A program made the translations under genes and the position numbers. The notes under the pieces were generated by a model, which saw only the letters and a program-made list of their open reading frames with translations, ran no database searches and was not told the DNA's origin. This document shows positions 17,042 to 25,956 of a stretch of DNA of 64,000 nucleotides, piece after piece; within the stretch, counting starts at the first letter, position 1, and the number at the start of each line of letters is the position of its first letter. Source of the stretch: a virus; IMG/VR virus record IMGVR_UViG_3300021961_000053, positions 1 through 64,000 of that record; one strand, 5' to 3'.

Positions 17042-18424
17042 ATGGCAAGCTATAACAGAATAAAAGCAAGTACAAATTTTCCGATTGGAACTATTATTCC
17101 ATGGACTGGTGGATCTAGGCGAGGTGATGAAGCTGATCGAGTACCAGCTGGGTGGATAATATGCAATCAAGCGAATAGTTTATTATTTGCTGCTGACTAT
17201 CCTATTCTTGCAAAAATTATAGGAAACACATATGGTCCAATACCAGAAACACCAGATCAAGAAATTGGAGTAAATTATGGGATTGTAAATCAGTATCCAT
17301 ATAATCCACCAGATACTAGTCCAGACCACAATCCCAACTTACATGTTGATGTTTTTTCTCTGCCAAATTTAAACCAACTTGCTCTCGTTGATCTAGAGGG
17401 ATCTAGATTATCAACAACGGATCTTTTGCAAATTGGACAATATATCAGCACTAATGGAACGGAAGAAGGAAAGCAAGCCCTAACCTTGATTAGATCTGAT
17501 GTTGATATTCAGTTTGACCTAGAACCATCAAATACACTTGCTGGAAAAATTACTGGTATAGCAATGTCTGATCCAGTCTATTTTGACACACTTTATGTTC
17601 TCCCAAGAAAGTTGGGCATTGATCATATGCCAAACCACAATCACCAACCTCAAAGTGCTGATGAATTTGATCAATTTATCACTGCTGTTCCCTCTGGAAC
17701 TAACGTATTAGAATTTCAACCAGGAATTCCGTTGAGAAATGATGCTGCAAAAACAACTGCTGTAACACCAGTTGGTAGAAAAGGAACAAGTTCTTCAGCA
17801 CACACATTTAAACCAGGAAAAGCAGAAATTACTTGGTATGATCCAAATGATGGTGGTATTTCTTTAGTCACAACGGATCAAAAAGTAAATATAGCTAGTA
17901 ATTTAAATTTGATTCCGCAAGTACAATCTAGAGTTATTCCAGAACAATTTGCTATTGAATTTTCATATACTGATAACGGATCAGCAATTGCAAATGTTCA
18001 AGCAGATGCTCATACTGGAGCATTTCCACCAGCAGGATATTATCAAGGAAAAAGAAATTATTATCAGAGTGTAGATATTCCAGCGGAACACAGGGGTGCT
18101 GATATGCCAGCATCTAACATTGCTGATATGGTTTATGATCCAGCTCAGGAAAAACAACCAATCAACCCAAACGTAACAAATACATTTGCAACAACTCTAA
18201 ATCATCCTAACGAGGAATGGGCTTCTACTGGATTAAAATCTCACGATCACGATGCCATGGAATTGACAATGAATAAAGGTGGATTGGGAATTACAACAAC
18301 GTTACTTGTTAATGATGTTTCCACTGGAACAACTTCCCCGCTATCTATTGAAACCGCTCTTAGTGTAGCAATAAATCCTAATACGCCTTCACTAACGATG
18401 ATATATATTATGAGGGCTTTCTAA
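17042..18424 (+). CDS. Tail-collar-domain structural protein (460 aa)
   Basis: The N-terminal 65 residues fit the phage tail collar family seen in T4 gp12-type short fibres: PIGTIIPWTG, VPAGWIICNQ, ADYPILAKIIGNTYG, then a FSLPNLN-type segment near residue 103. His-rich motifs follow (MPNHNHQPQ near 200 and SHDHDAME near 400); in gp12-like proteins such histidines can bind metal in the fibre tip. The C-terminus is MIYIMRAF. It starts 3 nt after the giant gene and is first of three collar-type genes in a row. Role inferred: receptor-contacting fibre or its connector. Confidence 0.8.
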   Translation: MASYNRIKASTNFPIGTIIPWTGGSRRGDEADRVPAGWIICNQANSLLFAADYPILAKIIGNTYGPIPETPDQEIGVNYGIVNQYPYNPPDTSPDHNPNLHVDVFSLPNLNQLALVDLEGSRLSTTDLLQIGQYISTNGTEEGKQALTLIRSDVDIQFDLEPSNTLAGKITGIAMSDPVYFDTLYVLPRKLGIDHMPNHNHQPQSADEFDQFITAVPSGTNVLEFQPGIPLRNDAAKTTAVTPVGRKGTSSSAHTFKPGKAEITWYDPNDGGISLVTTDQKVNIASNLNLIPQVQSRVIPEQFAIEFSYTDNGSAIANVQADAHTGAFPPAGYYQGKRNYYQSVDIPAEHRGADMPASNIADMVYDPAQEKQPINPNVTNTFATTLNHPNEEWASTGLKSHDHDAMELTMNKGGLGITTTLLVNDVSTGTTSPLSIETALSVAINPNTPSLTMIYIMRAF

Positions 18425-18426
18425 AA

Positions 18427-19773
18427 ATGGCAGTATACTACAACAGAGAGAAAGCAAGGCATGGTGGATTGACAGGAACTATTATATCAGTTCCTGTTCA
18501 GATTGCTTCAAATGATCCATCCTCGTCGATACAAAAAGCACAATTTCCTGCTGGATATTTGAGATGTGATGGAAGCATCTATACAGCAGATGATTATCCT
18601 TTGCTTGCCGCAGTTCTTGGAGTTGGGGATAATTGCAAATTCAAAAAAGATGATCAACCATTAAATGCGACTCAGTTTCAGTTGCCAGATCTTAGAAGTA
18701 AGCACATAAGAGCAACGACTTCATCTAACATTGGATTTTACAATGATCTGGTAGTTCAAACTCAAGACGGTGACGATGTTGTAAAATCTGGTGTTGGTTT
18801 AGAGGTGCTTCAGAACATTGAGAGTCCATATGAATTAACTTATAATGGATCTTTTTATATTCCACCGCAGTCTCAACCATTGAAGGGAGAACCAGCTTTT
18901 AGTATTGATAGTGGAACTTATACATTTGAAAGAGAAGTTCCAGAAACTGGTTTCCAACCTCACATGCACAGAACAACAACATCTCGTGCTAGACAGGTTG
19001 ACAAAAATGGAAATTATTTTTCTAATAGTCAATTAAATTCTATAAAAACTAAGTTATCTCTTACCACCTGTGAATGGTGGAAAAATACAAGACAAGATCT
19101 TTGTTACTGGCAACTGACAACAGCTGCTGCCGTTGATGCTCCTGGAAAAACCGAAAACTCAACTTCATATTATGAACAATATGGTTTGTGTTGGAATGCT
19201 TGTAGTGGATTTACTACAGCTGGATATTGCTTGTGGCCTAGTACCACTGCTTGTCCTGGTTTGAATAATTCAAAAAACATGTGTATTGTTTTGGATGTTG
19301 ATGATGATTGCAACACTCTCAAAAACAACATTTGTGAAGGGACAACATTTGGCAACATTACGTATGATCCAACATTTACACAATCTTGCGTTTGTACTCT
19401 TGAGATTCTTGGTGAATGTCCTGGTGCATTAAATGGTGGAGATCTAGCTCTCCCACAAAATACATCTCAGTTGGTTAACTATGATGATCCAAACATGCCA
19501 GTCAGTAGTTTAGATGAATCCTATTCTACTGGATATGCTGCTGTAAGTAATTACACAATGCTTACTGGATTCAAGGGGGATGATGCTATTCATAAACATA
19601 CGTTGAATTTCAGTGCAGACGAACCTCATACTTATGTTATGAAGACTAGAGCTGGCACCGCATCTGCTTCAGCTGGACTGGTTTCTAAGATAACAATACA
19701 AAAAAACAACGAACCAAAGGCGGATAAATACATTCAACCATACATTGTCACCGAATATTTAATTAAGATATAA
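18427..19773 (+). CDS. Tail-collar-domain structural protein (448 aa)
   Basis: The N-terminus carries the collar signature GTIISVPV, FPAGYLRCDGSIYTADDYPLLAAVLG and FQLPDLRSKHIRAT. The middle is unusual for this phage in holding many cysteines (about residues 218-335: CEWW, CYWQ, CWNACSG, CLWPS, CPG, CVCTL), suggesting disulphides or bound metal. A His motif (HMHRTTT) lies near 180 and KHTLNF near 388. The C-terminus, YIVTEYLIKI, resembles the other two collar proteins. It begins 2 nt after its neighbour's stop. Confidence 0.78.
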   Translation: MAVYYNREKARHGGLTGTIISVPVQIASNDPSSSIQKAQFPAGYLRCDGSIYTADDYPLLAAVLGVGDNCKFKKDDQPLNATQFQLPDLRSKHIRATTSSNIGFYNDLVVQTQDGDDVVKSGVGLEVLQNIESPYELTYNGSFYIPPQSQPLKGEPAFSIDSGTYTFEREVPETGFQPHMHRTTTSRARQVDKNGNYFSNSQLNSIKTKLSLTTCEWWKNTRQDLCYWQLTTAAAVDAPGKTENSTSYYEQYGLCWNACSGFTTAGYCLWPSTTACPGLNNSKNMCIVLDVDDDCNTLKNNICEGTTFGNITYDPTFTQSCVCTLEILGECPGALNGGDLALPQNTSQLVNYDDPNMPVSSLDESYSTGYAAVSNYTMLTGFKGDDAIHKHTLNFSADEPHTYVMKTRAGTASASAGLVSKITIQKNNEPKADKYIQPYIVTEYLIKI

Positions 19774-22700
19774 ATGGCAAGTTATAGACCTACGTTTGAG
19801 AACTTTTATTCGGATAAAGGTGGTTTCTATTCAACAATAGGAGCTATTATGCCCGTATTGGTGAATAGTTATACTGACAGTGCTAATACTGACACTGGTG
19901 GCAATCCAGAGCATTATGCTCATAGGGGATTCTTATATTGTGATGGATCGGAATATTTTATTAGAGATTATCCTCTATTGTACAGAGTCGTTGGCAATAA
20001 CTATGTTAAGTCAGCAGACAAAGTAAATAATAATTCTCATTTTTTTCAAAGTGCTGGTGAAGATGGCACTATATACAGAACTTTTGTTGATAGTGGAAAC
20101 TTGTATGCTGAGATATACAAGTATGATCATACATTTGATGACTCTACCGTTGTTAAATACAGATCAACTCCAAATGGCGCAACCTTAAGGTTTGTTGGCA
20201 GTTTGGGATCTTTTCCAGACGGTGGTATATTTTCAGCTGATGTTGATTATCTTCTAGAATACAGTGATACTTATCAAAACCTAGCACAAGACAGTAATAC
20301 AACAGTTCATAGATTTATAGTAGATGGTGCTACTATATCTACACCTGTTGTCTGGTCAGTAAATATGCCAGACCTTGTTCTAAATTTTGAGGGAGATCTT
20401 GTTCTTCCTATTCAACACTTTGGAACTGTTCCACCATTTGAACAAGATCCAGCAACTGGACAATATTCAACTTCTTCAACTGGATATGACAGTTATGTGT
20501 TGGATGGAGCATTAAATACAAGCCCAGCAGTTTCTTGGGGATCTCCATCTGGACTTCCTGATGGAGTTGTTGTGGATGAATATGAAATTTACTTAGAGAA
20601 CCTTTCTTTAGAAAATTTTGTTTGTTGGCATCTTTCCAATATTCCAGCAACAACAACATTTTTGACTCCAAATGCCGAACCACCAAATGGTTCTACAGTT
20701 CAAACAAATAATGCCAATTCAGTCCTGCAGAATGCTGATGGCACAAAACCTTGGATAAGAAGTAATGGTTATTCTGGACCACAACCAGAAAAAGGTGATA
20801 CAAACATTTATAAGATGAATATAATTGCATATCTATCTAATGGACAGACGTTAGTTGTATCAAAAGAATTTATTGCTGGGAATGGACCTATTATTCCAGT
20901 CTATCCAGGTGGATCTGCATATACAGATAATCTTATTATTGGTGGATCTCAAAGTTCTATAAATGGTAGTGCTTTTAATATTTTATGGTCAACTCTTGCT
21001 ACTCATCCGTCTGTAAGAATAAGGAAGGCATTCAGTTTAGCTGATTCTCCTTATCAATTAGGAAAATTTAGAGTTCCCGATTATCGTGATAGAAAATTAA
21101 TCGGATATGGAGAAGGAGTTGATGGAACAGGAACTCCATTGGTTGAAGATAGAGTTAGTATTAAAGTTGGCGATATTGGTGGAAAGTGGTTTATTCCAAC
21201 TAGTGCAATCAAAGATCCACTTGAATTCTTTTCTATTAGTGATGTATCTACAACTGGTTATAAAGATGTCCAAACACAAATTCAAGCATATCTTACTGGA
21301 TCAAAGAAATATGTGGTTGGACCAATTGATGATTATATTTTTTCAAAACCACCAAGTCATCAGCACCAACTTTTAACTTCAAGAGTAAATGAAAGTAATG
21401 AGGTTAGTCTTGCAGGTGTAGATACATTTGCTGTTCAATATCTAGAAAGTAAGGGAACCATATTGGATTTTACTCCTGGTGGAGAATTTACTGATGATTC
21501 GCCTTTCGGACATTCGCATGGATTGCTGGGAAGTAAGCCAATCAACAAAGTTATGGCTACCTATGGCAACATAGATGGTATTGGTGAAAAATACGACGAG
21601 GGTGGTGGATGTTTCAGTTATGGAGTTACAGAATCTCCACCACTATTAACTACTGGTGTTAGTAGCGATGGTACATATATTACAGTTGTTACTTCCAATT
21701 CGCATGGATTATCGGCAAATGATTGGGTTACTATCACTAATGCTGGCAGTTTAAATGGAAGTTATAAAATCATAGCAACTGGAATAACATCTACCAGTTT
21801 CAATCTTCAACCAAGTCCTGCACCAGCAGTAACAACCGAAAATTCTGCTGTTGTAAAGCAAGCTAGTGGAATTTTCGAAGAAGTGACAAGCACACCAGAT
21901 CCAGATTGCTGGGTTGTCAATAACAACACTGTTATTGGTGGGAAAGAAACAATTGCAATTCCCGCAGGCAATTATAAACTTGCTTATGATAGCGCACTTA
22001 CATCATCGGGCAGTCTTCTTAAGACTGCTGCTGATGGTGGAGCAAATGTATTGAGATATAGAATTGACATGTTCGCCCCTGGTGGCGGCGGTGGTGGAAC
22101 ATCTGGTAATGGCGGAAATGCTGGAACTGCGTCAGTAACTTTTACCGTCAGTGGAGTGCAATATACAGTTACTGCTAGTGGTGGAACTGGAGGAACAGCA
22201 GGGACATCTGGAGGAACTGGTGGAAGTGGAGGTACTGTTACTATTCCAACAGCTTTAGTTAGCGAACCTAAAGTTGATATATCTTCTACTACTGAGAATG
22301 TAAATGGTACTACTGGAGGACAGGCAAATGGTGCTACTCCTAATGGTGGATTGCTAAATGGTGGTCCAGATGCAGTAGCTGGAAATGGTGGAAAGGGTGG
22401 ATATACTACAACATTGATAACTGGTAGTTTCAGTCAAACTTTTACTGCAGCTGGAGATTATGATGCGACAACAGATTCTAATTTACCAACAATTAGCGGA
22501 ACTACTGCAACTGTTGATAGCGTATCAATTGACATTTCTGGTGGAGCAGGTGGAAATGGAAATAGCGATGGACAGGCTGGATGTAGTACAACTGGTGGTA
22601 ATGGATCTGCAGGACGAAGAGTTACCGCAACTACGACTTCTATCAAGTCCTTTAGTTTCGAAATTGGTACAAAGGGTGGAGATGGATTTAACAATGTTGG

Positions 22701-24291
22701 CGGCAATAGTTACGAAGCAACCAACACTGCCGTAGGAACTGGTTCTGCAAATGGTGGAAATGGAGGACAAGGTGCATGGGCTAATGCTGGAACTGGTGGT
22801 GCTGGTGGCGGTGCCACTGGTGTTTCTGGCAGTGTTGGATATATTCTCGGTGCTGGCGGCGGTGGCGGTGGCGGTGGATCTGGTGGTAATGCATCTCAGG
22901 GAGATGGGTGTTCTTACGGAAACAATGGTAAAGGTCCAGAGGGTGGTATAGTAGGAACTACTTCTATTGGTCCTTACACTGGTGGTGCTGGTGGAACAAC
23001 TGGATGCACAGGCGGCGGCGGAGGCGGCGGCGGTGGGGGATTCTACATCTCTGGTTCTGGCGGTGGTGCTGGTACTGCTGATGGCGGTGCTGCAGGTGTT
23101 GCTCACCCACAGTATGGAACTACTGGTGGCGGCGGTGGTGGTTATGCTGGATATTCTGCATACAATTCAAATTATTTTTCTTCTGCCACTGAAAGTGATG
23201 GATCTACTGGTAATGGATATGCCAAATTTACAGTAAATTATTCTGGCACACAAACCAATCCATCTGGTGGAGGCGGTGGCGGTGGTGCCGCAGCAACTAT
23301 TATTATTAGTGGAACTCTTGATGATCTGGGTCAATTTGCAACAGCAATTAGCGCAACCTTGGGTGGTCCTGGTAGTGCTGGTTCTGGAAATGGACTTGGG
23401 GGAAGTAATGGATACATCAGAGTTAGAGCATTTTATATCGAACAGGGAGATGCTCAAGTAGTTGATATTTCAACTCCTGGTGGTAGAGTGTGGGAAACTG
23501 CTGGATTCCCAACTAATAAACCATCTGGATCTGGAGCTGCTGTTGGCGGAGCCATATGGCATTCATCCAGTACAGGAGTAAATGTTAAGCAATCATCTAC
23601 AGGAACATTTCCTGTTGCTACTACATTAACTGGTGGTGTTTCTGATAGATACATTGAATTTGCTGGTTCTGGTAGTCGTTTTCTCCAAATTGGACCATTG
23701 AATCTGAGTGCTGCAGAACAAATAGTTTTTACAGTGATTAAAGGAAATGGAAGCAACGGTGGCGATTCACCAGAAGAGCCATTGGATTTGTATTATAAAA
23801 CTTCTGTAGATTCCCCAACAGAAACTCTATTACAGTCCATTGCAACTGCTACTGTAACTGCCAGTGGATATGCTGACTACACAATTGATGTTGATGATTC
23901 GTCTCCAATAAAATTTAATGGTGTATATCTAGTCATAAGACAAACTAGAGGATCAACTTCTGGTGATAATTCTGCTGTTAATGAATCGCAATTGGATAAT
24001 TGGGGACTGGGTATGTTCTCTGTTATTTACGGGGAGGTTACACAAACCGTATTTACTCCATCACTAAACGCAACAATCCCTGGAAATGAAGGAACATGTG
24101 GTCCTGACAGCGGAATTGATGTTATTCGTAGAACTGTTCCAGCAAATAAAACTAACATTACATTTACTGATGGAACTTTCCAGTTATCGACATCCACTCC
24201 AATTTCTATAACGTCATCTGCATATGTTGTAGATACTATTCCACTGATCACCAAATATCATAGATCAAAATATTTGATTAAAGCATTCTAA
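19774..24291 (+). CDS. Collar-domain, glycine-rich adhesin-like protein (1505 aa)
   Basis: The start ATG directly abuts the previous TAA. The N-terminus has a collar signature (FLYCDGSEYFIRDYPLLYRV, residues about 52-71); a second collar-like segment RVPDYRDRKLIGYGEG lies near 431, followed by SHQHQ and GHSHGLLG. Residues about 770-1210 are extremely Gly/Ser/Thr-rich and include runs of eight or nine glycines, like the glycine-rich receptor-binding domains of T-even gp38 adhesins. The C-terminus is YHRSKYLIKAF. Together with its two collar-type neighbours it is the best candidate for host-receptor binding. The glycine codon runs are recombination-prone. Adhesin function is inferred. Confidence 0.75.
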   Translation: MASYRPTFENFYSDKGGFYSTIGAIMPVLVNSYTDSANTDTGGNPEHYAHRGFLYCDGSEYFIRDYPLLYRVVGNNYVKSADKVNNNSHFFQSAGEDGTIYRTFVDSGNLYAEIYKYDHTFDDSTVVKYRSTPNGATLRFVGSLGSFPDGGIFSADVDYLLEYSDTYQNLAQDSNTTVHRFIVDGATISTPVVWSVNMPDLVLNFEGDLVLPIQHFGTVPPFEQDPATGQYSTSSTGYDSYVLDGALNTSPAVSWGSPSGLPDGVVVDEYEIYLENLSLENFVCWHLSNIPATTTFLTPNAEPPNGSTVQTNNANSVLQNADGTKPWIRSNGYSGPQPEKGDTNIYKMNIIAYLSNGQTLVVSKEFIAGNGPIIPVYPGGSAYTDNLIIGGSQSSINGSAFNILWSTLATHPSVRIRKAFSLADSPYQLGKFRVPDYRDRKLIGYGEGVDGTGTPLVEDRVSIKVGDIGGKWFIPTSAIKDPLEFFSISDVSTTGYKDVQTQIQAYLTGSKKYVVGPIDDYIFSKPPSHQHQLLTSRVNESNEVSLAGVDTFAVQYLESKGTILDFTPGGEFTDDSPFGHSHGLLGSKPINKVMATYGNIDGIGEKYDEGGGCFSYGVTESPPLLTTGVSSDGTYITVVTSNSHGLSANDWVTITNAGSLNGSYKIIATGITSTSFNLQPSPAPAVTTENSAVVKQASGIFEEVTSTPDPDCWVVNNNTVIGGKETIAIPAGNYKLAYDSALTSSGSLLKTAADGGANVLRYRIDMFAPGGGGGGTSGNGGNAGTASVTFTVSGVQYTVTASGGTGGTAGTSGGTGGSGGTVTIPTALVSEPKVDISSTTENVNGTTGGQANGATPNGGLLNGGPDAVAGNGGKGGYTTTLITGSFSQTFTAAGDYDATTDSNLPTISGTTATVDSVSIDISGGAGGNGNSDGQAGCSTTGGNGSAGRRVTATTTSIKSFSFEIGTKGGDGFNNVGGNSYEATNTAVGTGSANGGNGGQGAWANAGTGGAGGGATGVSGSVGYILGAGGGGGGGGSGGNASQGDGCSYGNNGKGPEGGIVGTTSIGPYTGGAGGTTGCTGGGGGGGGGGFYISGSGGGAGTADGGAAGVAHPQYGTTGGGGGGYAGYSAYNSNYFSSATESDGSTGNGYAKFTVNYSGTQTNPSGGGGGGGAAATIIISGTLDDLGQFATAISATLGGPGSAGSGNGLGGSNGYIRVRAFYIEQGDAQVVDISTPGGRVWETAGFPTNKPSGSGAAVGGAIWHSSSTGVNVKQSSTGTFPVATTLTGGVSDRYIEFAGSGSRFLQIGPLNLSAAEQIVFTVIKGNGSNGGDSPEEPLDLYYKTSVDSPTETLLQSIATATVTASGYADYTIDVDDSSPIKFNGVYLVIRQTRGSTSGDNSAVNESQLDNWGLGMFSVIYGEVTQTVFTPSLNATIPGNEGTCGPDSGIDVIRRTVPANKTNITFTDGTFQLSTSTPISITSSAYVVDTIPLITKYHRSKYLIKAF
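22076..23410 (+). repeat. Glycine-codon low-complexity tract
   Basis: GGN-rich repeats encode the Gly-rich domain; the purest blocks (mostly GGC/GGT) lie near 22850-22880 and 23010-23040. No exact tandem unit is kept over the whole tract. Confidence 0.7.
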
Positions 24292-24299
24292 AATAAATA
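24292..24299 (+). promoter_or_regulatory. T4-type late promoter (AATAAATA)
   Basis: AATAAATA begins directly after the stop of the adhesin-like gene and lies 21 nt before the next start. Confidence 0.65.
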
Positions 24300-24320
24300 A
24301 GTCATACCATAAAGAGCGTC

Positions 24321-25253
24321 ATGGCAACCAGAGTATCCAGTAACGTCGAATTTTATATGAACACCATTGAACGTGTCATGCAATATAAAGGCGTTCAAAA
24401 ACAAATTAACGATGATTATTGGGAGTCTTCTATTGCCCCACTTCTCTACCCATTTTGGGATAATCCCAAAGACAGACTAGAGTTGTTTGTATACAACAAA
24501 GATGATTCTTTCGTTGTCACCAGAAGTAAATACAAGAGAGATTGGAAAACAAATACTTCAACTTGGGTTTCTTATTCGTTTGACCCAACAGCAGCAGAAC
24601 CATCCTCTGTTTCAAATTTTAAGAATCAATTAGTTGAAAAATTTATTGAGTTTAAAGATCTTTCAGACAAGACATACGAAGACTTTATCACTCAAGAGTA
24701 TTCCAGAACAAATAGTTTGACATGGAAGAAGATTCAGTTGGTCAGGAAGTTTCTACTCCAAGATTCTGATTTCATTTTCAATCAAGATTATGAAATCAGT
24801 GATGAGAAAAAAGCGTTGTGGAAACAATATAGAACTTATATTAGAGACATTCCAGAAATTCAAAAGGGAACAGAAACTCCATTTGACGTTGTGTTTCCTA
24901 TCACTCCCGATGAATATTTGAAGAGAAAGGAATTGTATATCGAACCACTAGTTGCTGAGATGGTTGGAGATCAGGGAATCAATGATGATTATTTGACCAG
25001 TTCTTATCATTTCTGGAAACTGAGTGCCCCAAATCTTGCCATGTTTGCACAAAGGTTTAGTTTCTACATTGCTGCTAGGGCAATAACTTCTGATCTTGAA
25101 CCAAACTATCGCATCATGGTAAGTAATTTCATCACTAAATTTACTGCAAACCCAGAAGTTCAGGCTTCAAGAATTAATTCTGAAAATTCTGGTCTTGCAA
25201 CTGATAGTTTTATTGATGATCTGTTAAATAAAATTGAACTTGGAGAGTTGTAA
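24321..25253 (+). CDS. Putative tail-fibre assembly chaperone (310 aa)
   Basis: Residues about 161-203 read DEKKALWKQYRTYIRDIPE and then FDVVFPITPDEYL. This resembles the W-x-x-YR-x-x-LRDIP...P pattern of phage tail/fibre assembly chaperones (Caudo_TAP type). The rest is helical and charged, without signal or membrane segments. Its position just after the collar/adhesin genes, under its own late promoter, fits a dedicated folding or attachment factor. The similarity is short, so it could instead be a minor structural protein. Confidence 0.5.
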   Translation: MATRVSSNVEFYMNTIERVMQYKGVQKQINDDYWESSIAPLLYPFWDNPKDRLELFVYNKDDSFVVTRSKYKRDWKTNTSTWVSYSFDPTAAEPSSVSNFKNQLVEKFIEFKDLSDKTYEDFITQEYSRTNSLTWKKIQLVRKFLLQDSDFIFNQDYEISDEKKALWKQYRTYIRDIPEIQKGTETPFDVVFPITPDEYLKRKELYIEPLVAEMVGDQGINDDYLTSSYHFWKLSAPNLAMFAQRFSFYIAARAITSDLEPNYRIMVSNFITKFTANPEVQASRINSENSGLATDSFIDDLLNKIELGEL

Positions 25254-25627
25254 TGCTAATCTCAATGGAACCAAAGCGACTGTATGATATAGTTGCTTCA
25301 CATGCAAAATCAACTGGTAAATATGTTCTAGTTGTTAATTATGAAAATATATTCTTTCATACTGAAGAACAGAAAGCATCCCTGAAGGAATTCTATTCGG
25401 ATGCAATTCCTGAAGAAGAAATAGATGAGATTTTTGGATCTCAATATAATTTCTATGAGTTCAATGCACAATCATCTGCTGTTGAAACAGCTACGGATTG
25501 GTTTCCAAGAACCATCGATCTGGATGACATGACATATTTTGTTGAGTGTTATGTCATAACCCCATCTGGTGGAATTCCTCACACAAATAAAGTAACAGCA
25601 AGACCATTGACAGAATCGGAAGAGTGA
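25253..25627 (+). CDS. Hypothetical 124-residue protein
   Basis: The ATG overlaps the previous stop by one base and has a GGAGAG ribosome-binding site; an in-frame ATG at 25265 is an alternative start. The sequence is acidic (EEEIDEIFGS) with no recognised domain. Coupling to the chaperone-like gene suggests it belongs to the tail block. Confidence 0.65.
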   Translation: MLISMEPKRLYDIVASHAKSTGKYVLVVNYENIFFHTEEQKASLKEFYSDAIPEEEIDEIFGSQYNFYEFNAQSSAVETATDWFPRTIDLDDMTYFVECYVITPSGGIPHTNKVTARPLTESEE

Positions 25628-25659
25628 TCTATACTTGATTCTCTGTTTCCAAATAGCGA

Positions 25660-25887
25660 ATGAAAGTTCCCACTCAACCTGAGTTGATTCATCTTCAGTT
25701 GCAGGCTATGCTGCGAGATCATAATATTCCAGAGACTGAAGTAAAGTATCTTGGTGATCGTGAATATACTATTGAGTATCAAGCACATCCAGAGTATCAT
25801 GGTAAAATCATGCCGTGGTATTTGATTGCAAATGAACATGAAGTGCCCGTGTGCGACATCGCATCAATTGATGCAGTGGACAATTGA
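25660..25887 (+). CDS. Hypothetical 75-residue protein
   Basis: A soluble mixed alpha/beta-looking product (VKYLGDREYTIEYQAHPEYHGKI would form two strands). No family recognised. It is the last gene before a strong terminator, closing the fibre block. Confidence 0.6.
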   Translation: MKVPTQPELIHLQLQAMLRDHNIPETEVKYLGDREYTIEYQAHPEYHGKIMPWYLIANEHEVPVCDIASIDAVDN

Positions 25888-25899
25888 AGAACTGTCACA

Positions 25900-25919
25900 G
25901 GGGGTCTTCGACCCCCTTT
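25900..25919 (+). terminator. Rho-independent terminator
   Basis: GGGGGTC (25900-25906) pairs with GACCCCC (25910-25916) around TTC, then TTT. It is preceded by CTGTCACA, an element also found near other terminators in the early region. Confidence 0.75.
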
Positions 25920-25928
25920 CTCATGCCC

Positions 25929-25934
25929 TATACT
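25929..25934 (+). promoter_or_regulatory. Sigma70-like -10 box (TATACT)
   Basis: ATGCCC then TATACT, 22 nt before the helicase start. A poor -35 (TCGACC, 25908-25913) with a 15-nt spacer would lie inside the terminator hairpin. Confidence 0.55.
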
Positions 25935-25956
25935 ATTCTCATCAACGACGCACCGC

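Noticed and set aside
22525-23106. Minus-strand frame of 193 codons rich in Ser/Thr
   Set aside because: It is the complement of the glycine-codon tract and has the expected low-complexity composition.
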